A stretch of DNA of 64,000 bases from positions 59,433 to 123,432 of the forward strand of contig JADJTH010000011.1 of the NCBI GenBank assembly GCA_016711325.1, in the 5' to 3' direction. Shown piece after piece: positions 28,290 to 38,004 of this stretch. This DNA comes from Nigerium sp. Lineage in GTDB: Bacteria; Actinomycetota; Actinomycetes; Propionibacteriales; Propionibacteriaceae. Below the pieces are notes generated by a model. That model ran no database searches, was not told the DNA's origin, and worked only from the letters and a program-made list of their open reading frames with translations. Both the position numbers and the translations under genes were made by a program. The stretch's first letter is position 1, and each line of letters opens with the position of its first letter.

Positions 28290-29462
28290 TCAGGCCTTCT
28301 CGGTGACGGCGATCACGCCGTCCTTGTAGCCGATGAAGACGATGGATTTTACGGGATTGTGGGTGCTCGGATCCATCGAGAAGGTGCCGGTCACGCCGAC
28401 GAAGTCCTTGGTGTCCGCCATGGCGTCCTTCACCGCGGAACCGGTCGGCTCGGCGGCGCGGCTCACCGCGTCCGCCACGAACTTCAAGGTGTCGTAGCCG
28501 AGCGCATTGAAGGCGTTCGGATCCGCGCCGTTGGCCTTCTTGAAGGCCGCGATGAACTCGACCACCTTCGGGTCGTGGTCCTCCGAGCTGTAGTGGTTCG
28601 TGAAGTAGACGTCGGTCAGACCGGCGCCGGCCGCCTCTGCCAGCTTCGGGCTGTCGTAGCCGTCACCGCCCAGGATCGGGGCGGTGATGCCCAGCTCGCG
28701 CGCCTGCTTGATCGCCGGGCCGGCCTCCTCGTAGTAGCCGGGCAGATAGATCACGTCGAAGCTCTGGCCCTTGATCTTGGTCAGGATCGAGTTGAAGTTG
28801 CGCTCGCCGGTGGCGTACGCCTCTTCGGCGACGATGCTGCCGCCGTTGGCCTTGAACTGGGCGTCGAAGCTCGTCGCCAGACCCTTGCTGTAGTCATTGG
28901 AGTTGTCCTTGATGATCACCGCGGTCGTGGCGCCCAGCTTCTCGGAAGAGTAGTTGGCCGCGGACGTCCCCTGGAAGGAGTCGTTGAAGCAGGTGCGGAA
29001 GACGTACTCGTTGAGCTTGCCGTTGGTGACGGTGAGGTCGTCGGCGGTCGAGGAACCCGACACGACCGGCACCTGGTTCTTCTCCGCGACCTGGATCTGC
29101 GCCTTCATGCCGCCCGAGGTGGCGGGGCCGATCACGGTGACCACCTTGTCCTGCGCCATCAGCTTGGTGGCCAGGGTCGTGGCTTCGGCGGTGTCGGACT
29201 TGGTGTCGTACGACACCAGCTCGATCTGCTTGCCGTTGATCCCGCCGGCGGCGTTGATCTCCTCGGCAGCGAGCTTGATGCCCGCGACCGAGGCCTGACC
29301 GTAGCTGGCCACGGGGCCGGAGAGTTCGTAGTTCAGGCCGATCTTGACCGTGTCCCCGGCAGCCCCAGCGTCGGGGGCGTTGGTCACCGGCTTGGCCGAG
29401 CAGCCTGCGAGCACCGACAGGCCCAAGGCCCCGGCGGCGAGCAGGATTGCCGTTCGCTTCAT
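28290..29462 (-). CDS. livJ: branched-chain amino acid ABC transporter binding lipoprotein
   Basis: A 390-residue periplasmic-binding-type lipoprotein. The signal peptide ends in a lipobox LSVLAGC with the modified cysteine at residue 21. The mature part has KIGLNYELSGPVASYGQASV, IGPATSGGMKAQ and FNALGYDTLKFVADA, in line with the Leu/Ile/Val-binding family. Start ATG at 29462 follows AGAGGAAG. First gene of livJHMGF-CBS; specificity for amino acids, amides or urea cannot be told. Confidence 0.93.
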   Translation of the reverse strand: MKRTAILLAAGALGLSVLAGCSAKPVTNAPDAGAAGDTVKIGLNYELSGPVASYGQASVAGIKLAAEEINAAGGINGKQIELVSYDTKSDTAEATTLATKLMAQDKVVTVIGPATSGGMKAQIQVAEKNQVPVVSGSSTADDLTVTNGKLNEYVFRTCFNDSFQGTSAANYSSEKLGATTAVIIKDNSNDYSKGLATSFDAQFKANGGSIVAEEAYATGERNFNSILTKIKGQSFDVIYLPGYYEEAGPAIKQARELGITAPILGGDGYDSPKLAEAAGAGLTDVYFTNHYSSEDHDPKVVEFIAAFKKANGADPNAFNALGYDTLKFVADAVSRAAEPTGSAVKDAMADTKDFVGVTGTFSMDPSTHNPVKSIVFIGYKDGVIAVTEKA

Positions 29463-30281
29463 GTTCTTCCTCTGGTAGATCCGCTTTGATCCGTCTCCGG
29501 GGCCGCCAGCAAGGACGAATCGCCCGGAGATTACCGGCGAAGTGTACCGGCTGGCTACAGACCTCGACATCTTCACCGACGCCCGGCTGGCGGCGATGGG
29601 CGCTGGAGCGGCGATGGGCGCAGGAGAGGCCCGGGCGCATGTTCCTTCGTGGAAAGGAAGTCCGTGCTCGAACTCTTCACGACTCCGTCCCCGCCGGCAT
29701 CATCGCGGTCGCCCTGGCCGTCGTCGCCATGCTGGCGATGCTGGCCTTGCGGTCGGACGACGCCGCCCGCCGACTGGCACAGATCCTCCGCGCCTGGGGG
29801 CGCCCCGAACAACGACCGCCGGGTGGACGACGACACCGATCAGCCATGAGCCCCATGGCCGACGCCTCGCCGGGGCGCCCCGGCAGCCGGCAACCAGCAG
29901 CCCACATGATGGTGAAGGAACAAGGTCGGTAGACCAACCGCACCCCTTCACATATTGGGATGAATGATTCTTTCCGGACCAGACGACCACGGATTCACCA
30001 ACGATTCCGCATCCCCGACCGCGCCGGATGACGGCCGTGTTCGTGCCAACATCCAGCCTCATCCCGTCCGCGGCCAGTTCCATCACGGGGATCTTCACGA
30101 TTCTGCCTCTGGGGCGCCGGTTTCCTGGTGGGCGTCCTGGTGGACCGGGCGATCGCGGGCGTCTTGGGCTGAGCCGACGGTGCTGGCCGGCGAGTTCCTT
30201 GGTGTGCCGGGTCTTGTCCGCGCGAGGTCTCACCACTAGGCCTTGAGGTGCGGCCTGTGCTGGTTCGGGGCCACCGAGCGC
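29463..30281. other. 819-bp gap; one possible small membrane protein
   Basis: No well-supported gene. On the + strand, 29639-29932 could encode a small protein with one helix (AGIIAVALAVVAMLAMLAL) followed by RRLAQILRAW. The best ribosome site (GGAAAGGAAG at about 29651) leads to a GTG at 29662 that is one base out of that frame, so a missing base would be needed. The rest shows no recognisable coding or repeat. Confidence 0.3.
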
Positions 30282-30287
30282 TAGATT
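30282..30287 (+). promoter_or_regulatory. -10 hexamer of a leaderless hipB promoter
   Basis: TAGATT lies six bases upstream of the hipB ATG (30294), so the transcript would begin at or next to the start codon. No ribosome site is present. No convincing -35 is seen. Confidence 0.45.
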
Positions 30288-30293
30288 GGACAC

Positions 30294-30578
30294 ATGGCCC
30301 CCGTGAACAGATTCCTCGGCACCGTCGAAGACGTCGCCGCCTGCGTGCGGGCCGAGCGGGCAGCCAAGAGGCTCACCCAGCAACAGCTGGCCGATCTCGC
30401 CGGCGTCGGACGCCGGTTCATCGTCGATCTCGAAAGCGGGCACCCGCGGGCGGAACTCGCCAAGACCCTCGACGTTCTTCGCGTCCTCGACGTTCGCCCC
30501 CTGGCCCTGCCGTCCGTCCCCACCGGCGCCACGCTCAACGATGTCGACCTCGACGAGGTCATCAGACGCCATGCCTAA
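30294..30578 (+). CDS. hipB: HipB-like HTH antitoxin
   Basis: A 94-residue XRE-type repressor: TQQQLADLAGVGRRFIVDLESGHPRAELAKTLDVL is a helix-turn-helix of the HipB kind. It neutralises HipA and represses the operon. Its stop lies eight bases inside hipA, so the two are translated together. Confidence 0.88.
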   Translation: MAPVNRFLGTVEDVAACVRAERAAKRLTQQQLADLAGVGRRFIVDLESGHPRAELAKTLDVLRVLDVRPLALPSVPTGATLNDVDLDEVIRRHA

Positions 30579-31773
30579 GATCCTCCACGCCTTCCTCGGC
30601 GGGCACCATGTCGGTGTCTTCGAATGGTTGGCCGAAGCCACTGGAGCGGACGACCCGCGCGTCGGCTTCCGCTACGACACCGACTACCGCGGGGCTCCGC
30701 TCTCGCTGTCACTGCCTCTCGACGGAACGTGGCACGAGGAGGCTCCGTTCAATTGGCTGGACAACCTTCTGCCCGAAAGCGATGAGGCGCGCGAGCGTCT
30801 TGCGCACGTGTGCGGCGTGGCGTCCGACACCCACGGCCTGCTGTCGGCCCTGGGTGAGGACATGGCGGGCGCTGCGTCGCTCAGCCTGGACGCGAACCTG
30901 CCCGACCGGGAGCCGGCGCCGCTGCTGCTGGCGTCCGCAGACGACATCGCCTATCGGATCGCGACCTTGCGACGTGACCCGTCGGCGCCGCCCGCTCACG
31001 AACGGCCACGGTTTTCGCTCGCCGGACAGCAGGCGAAATTCTCGTTGTCCAAGATCGGCGGCTCCTGGTTCTGGTCCACCTACGAATACCCCTCGACCCA
31101 CATTTTCAAGCCCGCCTCTCGTCAGCATGCGGGCGCGGACGAGGCCGAGTACGCCTGCTTGGAGCTGGCTCGCGAGCTCGGGATCGAATCGTCGCACTCG
31201 TCGGTGGCCCAGTTCCGGGGCCAGCGCGCCTTCTGCGTGGAACGCTGGGACAGGCTCGACGGAGTCCGCCTTCTCGCCGAGGACGTCGTCCAGGCGCTCG
31301 GCATGCCCGGGTATGAGAAGTACGGCCTGCCCGCCGAAGAGGTCGTCCCGCTGATGCGGCGATACGGCCAGGAGTGGGCGTTCGTCCGCCAACTCGCCTT
31401 CAACACCGCGGTCGGGAACAGCGATGCCCACGGCAAGAACTACTCGCTGCTGTTCGCCAAGGACCAGGCACGACTGGCGCCGCTGTACGACGTGCTGCCC
31501 CTGTCGCTGTGGCCCGAGTACGACCAGCGGGTCTCCATGCACATCGATGGCGCCTTCCATCCTGGGCAGATCAATGCACACCGCTGGGCGTCTTTCGCCC
31601 GAACCAACGCCCTGGACGAAGCCCGCCTCCTCGACGACGTGAGGCACATCTACCGGCACGTCGCCGAGCGTCTGCCCGACGCGCTCGCCGCGGCGGATCT
31701 GCCCGCCGTCCAGGTCGACCGGGCGTCCGCCTTCGTTCGCGAGAAGATCCTGCCGACCGGACTGGCCACCTGA
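30571..31773 (+). CDS. hipA: HipA-like serine/threonine kinase toxin
   Basis: A 400-residue kinase of the HipA family. The N-terminal subdomain has FNWLDNLLPESDEARERLA and the ATP-binding FSLAGQQAKFSLSK. The catalytic loop is TAVGNSDAHGKNYSLL and the metal site LAPLYDVLPLSLWP, both complete. HipA phosphorylates a tRNA synthetase in known cases and induces dormancy. All catalytic residues visible are in place, so the toxin should be active. Confidence 0.92.
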   Translation: MPKILHAFLGGHHVGVFEWLAEATGADDPRVGFRYDTDYRGAPLSLSLPLDGTWHEEAPFNWLDNLLPESDEARERLAHVCGVASDTHGLLSALGEDMAGAASLSLDANLPDREPAPLLLASADDIAYRIATLRRDPSAPPAHERPRFSLAGQQAKFSLSKIGGSWFWSTYEYPSTHIFKPASRQHAGADEAEYACLELARELGIESSHSSVAQFRGQRAFCVERWDRLDGVRLLAEDVVQALGMPGYEKYGLPAEEVVPLMRRYGQEWAFVRQLAFNTAVGNSDAHGKNYSLLFAKDQARLAPLYDVLPLSLWPEYDQRVSMHIDGAFHPGQINAHRWASFARTNALDEARLLDDVRHIYRHVAERLPDALAAADLPAVQVDRASAFVREKILPTGLAT

Positions 31774-31925
31774 TCGAAGGTCTCCCCTCCCTCGGCTCGC
31801 CGCTCCTGCGCTCAATCCTCGTGCTTCTCGTCGCCGGACGCCGTGCCCCGACGGCACCCTGTACGGCCGCTGAGGGGTGGGGCAGACTGGACCCACCCAC
31901 GGACGTCGAGAGGGGTCCCGCCCGC

Positions 31926-33137
31926 ATGCACGCCGCCGAGCCAGCGCCGCCTTCCGTTTCCGCGTCCACAGGCGAGGGACCGGCCGGAGCCAGCCACCGG
32001 CGGGGCGTCCTCGCGGGTCTCGAGAGCGCCCGGATCACCGGGGCGTCCGGCAGCGGCGACCGCATCGCGTCCGTGGACGCCCTGCGCGGCTTCGACATGT
32101 TCTGGATCATGGGCGGCGACTGGATCGTCACGTCGCTCCACCTCGCGATGGGCACCTCCACCACCGCGTTCCTCGCGTACCACATGGACCACGCGGAGTG
32201 GGAGGGCTTTCGCTTCTACGACATCATCATGCCGCTCTTCCTCTGGCTGGCGGGCGTGTCGATCCCGTTCGCCTATTCGAAACGGCTGTCGAGGACGAAC
32301 TCGAAAGCGGCGCTGTGGCCGCAGATCCTCAAGCGGGTGGCGATCCTGTGGATCCTGGGCATGGCGGTCCAGGGCGGGCTGCTGACCTACGACCCGGCGC
32401 AATTCAGCCTGTTCAGCAATACGCTCCAGGCGATTGCCGTGGGCTACCTGGGCGCCACGATCCTCGCGCTCTACCTCCCGGTGAGGATCCAACTCCTGGT
32501 GACGGGCGTCCTCATGGCCGTCTTCTGGTGGGTGATGGAGAACGTCCCGGTGCCGGGCGTGGGCGCGGGCTTCCACGAACCTGACCTCAACATCGCCCTG
32601 TGGATCGACATGGCCGTGCTCGGCCGATTCCAGGACGGTACGAACTACACCTGGATCCTCAGCAGCATGAACTTCGTCGCCACCGTCATGCTCGGCGTCT
32701 TCGCGGGTTACCTGCTGCGATCGGGGCTCGGCGCCTACCGGAAGGTGCTGGCGCTCGCGGTCGCAGGCGCGGCCCTGGTCTGCCTCGGCCTGCTGTGGAG
32801 CGGCTGGCACCCCCTCATCAAACAACTGTGGACGGGTTCCTTCGTCCTCTTCTCCGCCGGCCTGTGCTTCCTCCTGCTGGGCGTCTTCTACCTGGTGATC
32901 GACGTCTGGCACGTCGCTTGGTGGGCGAAGCCGTTCATGATCATCGGCGCCAACTCGATCGTCGCCTACGTCGCCTGGCACCTGTTCGACTTCGGCCTGG
33001 TCGCCGACGTGTTCCTCGCGCCGCTCGAGACGAAAGTCGGCGATTGGTGGCGCTTCGTTCACGACGTCGGCGCAACCCTGGTGCTCTTCTGGATCCTCGC
33101 CCTCATGCACCGGCACAGGTTCTTCGTCAAGATCTAG
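31926..33137 (+). CDS. HGSNAT/DUF5009-like membrane acyltransferase
   Basis: A 403-residue protein with about ten hydrophobic segments. RIASVDALRGFDMFWIMGGD is the opening of the heparan-glucosaminide N-acetyltransferase-like/DUF5009 family, followed by FYDIIMPLFLWLAGVSIPFA and FMIIGANSIVAYVAWHLFDF. These proteins are thought to pass acetyl groups to sugars across the membrane. ATG at 31926 follows GAGAGGGG. The last 24 bases of the gene, with the stop, are duplicated in tandem just downstream. Confidence 0.85.
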   Translation: MHAAEPAPPSVSASTGEGPAGASHRRGVLAGLESARITGASGSGDRIASVDALRGFDMFWIMGGDWIVTSLHLAMGTSTTAFLAYHMDHAEWEGFRFYDIIMPLFLWLAGVSIPFAYSKRLSRTNSKAALWPQILKRVAILWILGMAVQGGLLTYDPAQFSLFSNTLQAIAVGYLGATILALYLPVRIQLLVTGVLMAVFWWVMENVPVPGVGAGFHEPDLNIALWIDMAVLGRFQDGTNYTWILSSMNFVATVMLGVFAGYLLRSGLGAYRKVLALAVAGAALVCLGLLWSGWHPLIKQLWTGSFVLFSAGLCFLLLGVFYLVIDVWHVAWWAKPFMIIGANSIVAYVAWHLFDFGLVADVFLAPLETKVGDWWRFVHDVGATLVLFWILALMHRHRFFVKI

Positions 33138-33163
33138 CCACAGGTTCTTCGTCAAGATCTAGC
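33114..33163 (+). repeat. 25-bp perfect tandem duplication over a stop codon
   Basis: The unit spanning 33114-33138 (CACAGGTTC to ATCTAGC), which includes the last seven codons and the TAG stop of the acyltransferase gene, is repeated exactly at 33139-33163. It has no effect on the protein. It may be replication slippage or an assembly join. Confidence 0.9.
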
Positions 33164-33343
33164 GGCGTGTCGCATGGGCGATCGTCCGCCCGAACCCATC
33201 CTGATCGACGCCCGCTGCGGTACCCCGTACCGCGCGGCGGGCCAGGCCCGATCCATGCCTGCCCGGGGCCGGACGTATCAGGAACCGCGGGCGACGACTC
33301 CTATGGGGCATGGGCACCACCGCCCGGAAAGGAATCGACAGCC

Positions 33344-34816
33344 ATGTCTTCACCCAGGAATCCATTCCCCAAGGCCGCCCGCGACGCACTGCGCGGTGGC
33401 GCGCGCGTGCACGGCGAGAGCAGCCTCAACACGTTCGCCGACGTCAGCAGCCTCACCTACTGCCACGCGGACGCCGACGGCTTCGCCGCCTACCTCAATC
33501 AGTTCAACCCCGGCAACTTCCGCTACAAGGACGCCGGTGTGCAGCAGTGGCAATACGTCGAGCCGTACGACCACTGGCAGGACACCTACGGCGTCGACGC
33601 GGTCAAGGTGTTCTGGCACACCGGCCACGGCGGCATGGACGGCAACGGCACGTTCTTCGCGCCGCTCGGCGCCAAGTGGAACGGCCAGACGTGGGTCAAC
33701 TCGACCCAGATGACGCTGGCGAACCAGACGCTCCGCTACGTCTTCTGGTCCACCTGCCTGTCGCTGCGCGTTCACGACGGGCACTCCCCCTGGCGTTCCT
33801 GGGCGGCGCGCGCCCGCGGTCTGCGGATGATCTTCGGCTGGGAGACCGTCAGCTGGGACAACCCGAACTACGGCAAGAACTTCTGGCGGCACTGGAACTC
33901 CACCAGGAAGCTCTCGAGCGCCTGGCTGCAGGCCGGCTGGGACGCCGGGCGCGACCAGGCGCCCAGCGTGGCGGCCATGGGCGCGAGCGCCGACGAGGCG
34001 AAGAACCGGGTCTTCAACGAGGGCCAGCTGTTCTGGGAGGCCGTCTCGTCCGCCTGGATGTGGTGGGTGTACTGGGACGCCGCGCGCAGCATCGACACGC
34101 CGGTGGAGACGTCACTCCAGGCACCGCCCGCCGAGGCGTACCTGCTCGAACTCGGCCCGCTCGGCGGACGCCGCAAGGCACTGGCGTCCGTCGGTGAGGT
34201 CACCGTGGTGGACGACGGGCTCGCCCAGATCCAGCTCGCCGCGCCCGCCGCGGCCGGCGAGACGACCGCGTCGCCGCTGACCCAGGGCAGCATCGTGGAC
34301 GCCGCGAACGGCGTCGTCTCGGCCCTCGACCTGCCCGACGTGGACCTGGTGGCTTCGACCACCCGGGTGCTCCGCACGGCGGGGGCGTCCGCCGACGAAC
34401 GCGCCGACGACGCGGTCGCCGGGTACGCGGTCGAGTACCGGCAGGTGGTCGACGGGGTGCCGGTGATCACGCCCGAGGGCGGCTACCTCCGGGTGCAGCT
34501 GGACGCCGGCGGCAACCCGACGGCCGCCACGCTCACCGCACGGCCGGTGCGCGAGCGGCTGGCGCGGCCCGTACGCACCACCCCCTCTCCGGACGGCGAG
34601 CCGCTCGGCACGTCCGCCCTCGACGACCAGCTCGGCGCCCACCTGGCGCCGTTGACGGCCGACGCCGTGTCCGCGGCACCGATCCCGGGCACGCGCGAGG
34701 TGGGGTACGTGATCGACGGCTCCCAGGCCTACCTGGGCGCCTCGCAGGGCAGTCTGGTCGATTTCGGTCAGGGCCTGTTCAAGAAGGTGCGGGTCACCGT
34801 GCCGCTGAATCAGTGA
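33344..34816 (+). CDS. caspase-like (DUF6345-type) protein
   Basis: A 490-residue protein without a signal peptide. Residues 35 to about 190 resemble DUF6345/clan-CD caspase-like domains: FWHTGHGGMDGNG supplies a His (about 92-95) and YVFWSTCLSLRVHD a Cys (138), followed by FGWETVSWDNPNYG. The remaining 240 residues hold no recognised domain (repeated short beta-type stretches). ATG at 33344 follows AAAGGA. It is followed after 17 bases by a papain-like protease gene; the two are probably one operon. Proteolytic activity is inferred from motif layout only. Confidence 0.7.
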   Translation: MSSPRNPFPKAARDALRGGARVHGESSLNTFADVSSLTYCHADADGFAAYLNQFNPGNFRYKDAGVQQWQYVEPYDHWQDTYGVDAVKVFWHTGHGGMDGNGTFFAPLGAKWNGQTWVNSTQMTLANQTLRYVFWSTCLSLRVHDGHSPWRSWAARARGLRMIFGWETVSWDNPNYGKNFWRHWNSTRKLSSAWLQAGWDAGRDQAPSVAAMGASADEAKNRVFNEGQLFWEAVSSAWMWWVYWDAARSIDTPVETSLQAPPAEAYLLELGPLGGRRKALASVGEVTVVDDGLAQIQLAAPAAAGETTASPLTQGSIVDAANGVVSALDLPDVDLVASTTRVLRTAGASADERADDAVAGYAVEYRQVVDGVPVITPEGGYLRVQLDAGGNPTAATLTARPVRERLARPVRTTPSPDGEPLGTSALDDQLGAHLAPLTADAVSAAPIPGTREVGYVIDGSQAYLGASQGSLVDFGQGLFKKVRVTVPLNQ

Positions 34817-34833
34817 CACCAGGAAGGAGACGA

Positions 34834-35637
34834 ATGATGAACGCCAAGCATGCGATCGCACCCGAGGATCGCATCCTCAACCTGGTGCCCTCGACGGGCA
34901 CCGAGCACGACTGGACCCTCGCGGACGCCACGGACGCCGGCCTGCTCGCCGCGGCCCCGCCGCCGCGCAGCGTCGACCGGCGGAAGTCGTGGTGGACGAT
35001 CGGCGACCAGGGTAAGACCGGCTCGTGCGTCGGCTGGGCCGGCGCGTGGGGCGTCGGGTGGGCTCTGCTGCGCGCGGCGGAGCGGATCAGCGGCACGGAC
35101 CGGTTGTCGCCGCGCTACCTGTGGATGGCCTCGAAGGAGACCGACGTCTTCACCGAGCGCCCGACCTCGTTCGTCGAATCGGACGGGACGTCGTTGAAGG
35201 CGGCGTGCGACATCGCCCGCAAGTACGGGTTCGCCCTTGAGGCGGACGTCCCGTTCGCGATCCGGACGACGATGTATCTGGGTTCGGTGAATGCGCTGTA
35301 CGCGTCGAACGCCCAGCGCAAGATCGCGTCCTACATCAACCTCCGCAAGGACCCCGGAGCCTGGAAGATGTGGCTGTGGGAGAACGGTCCGATCATGGCT
35401 GGCCTGGCGGTCGACCGGTACTGGATGCAGTGCGGCGCCGACGGGGTGCTGGACGCCTACGATCCCGCGGCCGTGTATGGCGGGCACGCCGTCTGCATCT
35501 GCGGCTACCGCGAGGACGGCACGTTCATCGTCCGCAACAGCTGGGGGACGAGCTGGGGCGACCGGGGTTACGCCTACATCACTGCGGCGTACCTCGAAGC
35601 GGCCTTCTTCGACGAGAGCTACGGGATGCACGTCTGA
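34834..35637 (+). CDS. papain-like (C1) cysteine protease, cytoplasmic
   Basis: A 267-residue C1-family peptidase with full catalytic set: Gln59 and Cys65 in IGDQGKTGSCVGWA, His218 in YGGHAVCICGY and Asn235 in FIVRNSWGTSWGDRGYAY. It has no signal peptide and no obvious propeptide; the first 50 residues are a short leader with a PPP motif. AGGAAGGAG precedes the ATG pair at 34834/34837. Pairing with the caspase-like gene suggests a two-protease module of unknown role. Confidence 0.87.
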   Translation: MMNAKHAIAPEDRILNLVPSTGTEHDWTLADATDAGLLAAAPPPRSVDRRKSWWTIGDQGKTGSCVGWAGAWGVGWALLRAAERISGTDRLSPRYLWMASKETDVFTERPTSFVESDGTSLKAACDIARKYGFALEADVPFAIRTTMYLGSVNALYASNAQRKIASYINLRKDPGAWKMWLWENGPIMAGLAVDRYWMQCGADGVLDAYDPAAVYGGHAVCICGYREDGTFIVRNSWGTSWGDRGYAYITAAYLEAAFFDESYGMHV

Positions 35638-35699
35638 GGTGCATCCCGTAGCGAGGTGGGGGCCGGGGCGCGGTCGCGACGGTCGATAGGATCGCCGCC

Positions 35700-36275
35700 A
35701 TGACCGACCTTGCGCGCGGCCGGCGCAACGACCCCCACCGGCGCGACCGGATCATCGATGCCTGCCTCGACGTGATCGCCGAGGGAGGCGTCGCCGGCAC
35801 CTCGCACCGCAAGGTGGCGCGCGCCGCCGACGTCCCGTTGGGCTCGATGACCTACCATTTCGACGGCATGGACGAGCTTCTGCACGAGGCGTTCACCCGG
35901 TTCACCACGACCGTCAGCGAGCGTTTCGAGCGCCGCATGGCCGCCGCACCGGACGCCGAAGCCGCCCGCGAAGCCGTCGTGGCGCTCATCGTGGAAGACG
36001 TCCTGGGCGACGCCAGGGAACTCGTCCTCACCCACGAGCTCTATACACTCGCCGCCCGGGACGTCCGCTACCGCACCCTGACCGCCGCGTGGATGGGACG
36101 CAGCCGCGCCGCCCTGGAGCGCCACTTCGATCCCGAGACGGCGAGGCTGCTCGACGCGCTCATCGAAGGATTGTCGATCCATCGAGCCCTGGACGCCGTC
36201 GCGCACGACCCGCACGAAGTGATCGCCGGCGTCGCGCGCATCACGGCCGGCAACACGCTCCGCGCGTCCCGGTAG
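35700..36275 (+). CDS. TetR-family regulator
   Basis: A 191-residue repressor. The N-terminal HTH is RIIDACLDVIAEGGVAGTSH, then RKVARAADVPLGSMTYHFDG. The ligand-binding C-terminal domain is all helical. It precedes an MFS transporter gene on the same strand by 90 bases, so it probably regulates that transporter. No clear palindrome was found in the gap. Confidence 0.9.
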   Translation: MTDLARGRRNDPHRRDRIIDACLDVIAEGGVAGTSHRKVARAADVPLGSMTYHFDGMDELLHEAFTRFTTTVSERFERRMAAAPDAEAAREAVVALIVEDVLGDARELVLTHELYTLAARDVRYRTLTAAWMGRSRAALERHFDPETARLLDALIEGLSIHRALDAVAHDPHEVIAGVARITAGNTLRASR

Positions 36276-36365
36276 GCGGCCTGGCGGAGGCTCCGCCTGC
36301 GGCGTCCGATCCCGATCAGCGAATTATGCGGACGAACGTACACTATGGCGGTAGGGTTGCCCTTC

Positions 36366-37568
36366 GTGTACTCCCTGCTCCTCGCCATCATCTACCTCGC
36401 GTTCATCAGCCTCGGCCTGCCCGACTCGCTCGCCGGCGCCGGCTGGCCGGTGATGCACGGCGATCTCGGCGTCCCGGTGTCCTTCGCCGGCATCCTGACC
36501 ATGATCATCGCCGCCGGTACGATCGCGTCCAGCCTGCAGTCCGATCGGCTGACAAGGCGATTCGGTGCCGGGCTGATCACCGCCGTCAGCGTCGCGATGA
36601 CGGCGGCCGCGCTCTTCGGCTTCTCGCTGTCCGGCTCCTTCTGGCTGCTGTGCGTCTGGGCCGTGCCCTACGGCCTGGGCGCCGGAGCCGTCGACGCCGC
36701 GCTGAACAACTACGTGGCGCTGCACTACTCGTCCAAGCACATGAACTGGCTCCACTGCTTCTGGGGCGTCGGGGCGTCCATCAGCCCGTTCATCATGAGC
36801 CACGCGATCACCCAGGGCCAGGGCTGGCCCGCCGGCTACCGGACGGTCGGCATCATCCAGGTCGTCCTGGTCGCGCTGCTCTTCCTCACCCTTCCGCTGT
36901 GGGGCAAGGTCAACCAGGCCCCGACCGGCCATCTCACCGAGGACGACCGCGGCGAGCCCGCCCGGCCACTCGGCATCGCCGGAACGCTCCGCCTGCCCGG
37001 CGCCCCGATGCTGCTCATCGCCTTCTTCGCCTACTGCGCGGCCGAGGGCACCTTCATGCTGTGGTCGGCCACGTACCTCGTCGAGGAACGCGGGGTCGCC
37101 CCGGCGACGGCGGCCGCGTTCGCGTCGCTCTTCTTGCTCGGGATCACCGCCGGCCGCTTCCTCGGCGGCTTCGTCGCCGATCGCCTGGGCGACCGCCAGT
37201 TGATCAGGATCGGCATTGCGACGGTGGCGGTCGGCGTCACCCTGATCGCCCTGCCGCTGGAGAACGACGTCCCCGCACTCGCCGGCCTCGTCATCGCCGG
37301 CCTCGGCAGCGCCCCCATCTACCCCGCGATCATCCATTCGACGCCGGCCAACTTCGGCCGGGAGAACTCCCAGGCCGTCATCGGCATCCAGATGGCGAGC
37401 GCCTACCTCGGCATGACCCTGATGCCACCGCTGTTCGGCGCCCTCTCGGGGTGGCTGGGCCTGTGGTTGCTCCCGCTCTACGCCGCGCTGCTGGTGACGC
37501 TCATGCTCGTGATGTCGGAATGGCTGAACCGGATCGTCGCGCGCCGGGGCCTGGTCGCGGTCGGCTGA
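36366..37568 (+). CDS. MFS transporter
   Basis: About 400 residues with 12 hydrophobic segments; FISLGLPDSLAGAGWPVMH and ALNNYVALHYSSKHMNWLHC are marks of a YfkF/FucP-like MFS group, and AGRFLGGFVADRLGDR is the typical inter-helix loop. The start chosen is GTG at 36366, because TACACT at 36339-36344 looks like a -10 and would place the transcript start after the ATG at 36345; both are in frame. The substrate is unknown. Confidence 0.82.
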   Translation: MYSLLLAIIYLAFISLGLPDSLAGAGWPVMHGDLGVPVSFAGILTMIIAAGTIASSLQSDRLTRRFGAGLITAVSVAMTAAALFGFSLSGSFWLLCVWAVPYGLGAGAVDAALNNYVALHYSSKHMNWLHCFWGVGASISPFIMSHAITQGQGWPAGYRTVGIIQVVLVALLFLTLPLWGKVNQAPTGHLTEDDRGEPARPLGIAGTLRLPGAPMLLIAFFAYCAAEGTFMLWSATYLVEERGVAPATAAAFASLFLLGITAGRFLGGFVADRLGDRQLIRIGIATVAVGVTLIALPLENDVPALAGLVIAGLGSAPIYPAIIHSTPANFGRENSQAVIGIQMASAYLGMTLMPPLFGALSGWLGLWLLPLYAALLVTLMLVMSEWLNRIVARRGLVAVG

Positions 37569-38004
37569 CCGTCGGAGCCCGCCACGTCCGTCCGGGACGC
37601 TCGGGGCACAGATGGCGGACGATCGGCGCCCGCAGACGGGCCACGATCGCGACCGGATCGTTCGGCGACACTGTCCGACATTTCGGAATCAGCCGTTCGC
37701 CCCTACCGATTCGCCTGCCCGCCCGAGGTGTCCCTGCTGACGCTCGCGGCGTCCGACCCGGTCGCGGCCTGAGGGCTCACCCGGTCGATGGTGAGGGTGT
37801 CGGACCTGACCGCGGCGGTGAGGGTGGAGGCAAGGCGACCTTCCTGAGCGGCCAGCGCCTGAGCTCCGGTGGGTGGGCGCCGGCCCACTCAGCGGCCCGG
37901 AAGCCGTCTCGGGGCGTCGAGACGATGCCTGCCGCCCAGCCTGGGGTCGGCGCGCGGCTCCGACCTCGACCCGTCACGCAGGGAGCAGGCGGGCCGACCC
38001 CCTC
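37569..38004. other. 436-bp gap with a weak minus-strand reading frame
   Basis: Nothing firm. A minus-strand frame at 37703-37888 reads AQALAAQEGRLASTLTAAVR and so on to a stop, and could be the tail of a small gene downstream of the DUF2202 gene if a frame break is allowed. No family is recognised. Confidence 0.25.

Noticed and set aside
29639..29932. Small membrane protein frame
   Set aside because: The strong ribosome site is out of frame with the hydrophobic helix; kept only as a note in the gap entry.
37703..37888. Minus-strand frame downstream of DUF2202
   Set aside because: Short, without a ribosome site or family; a frame break would have to be assumed.
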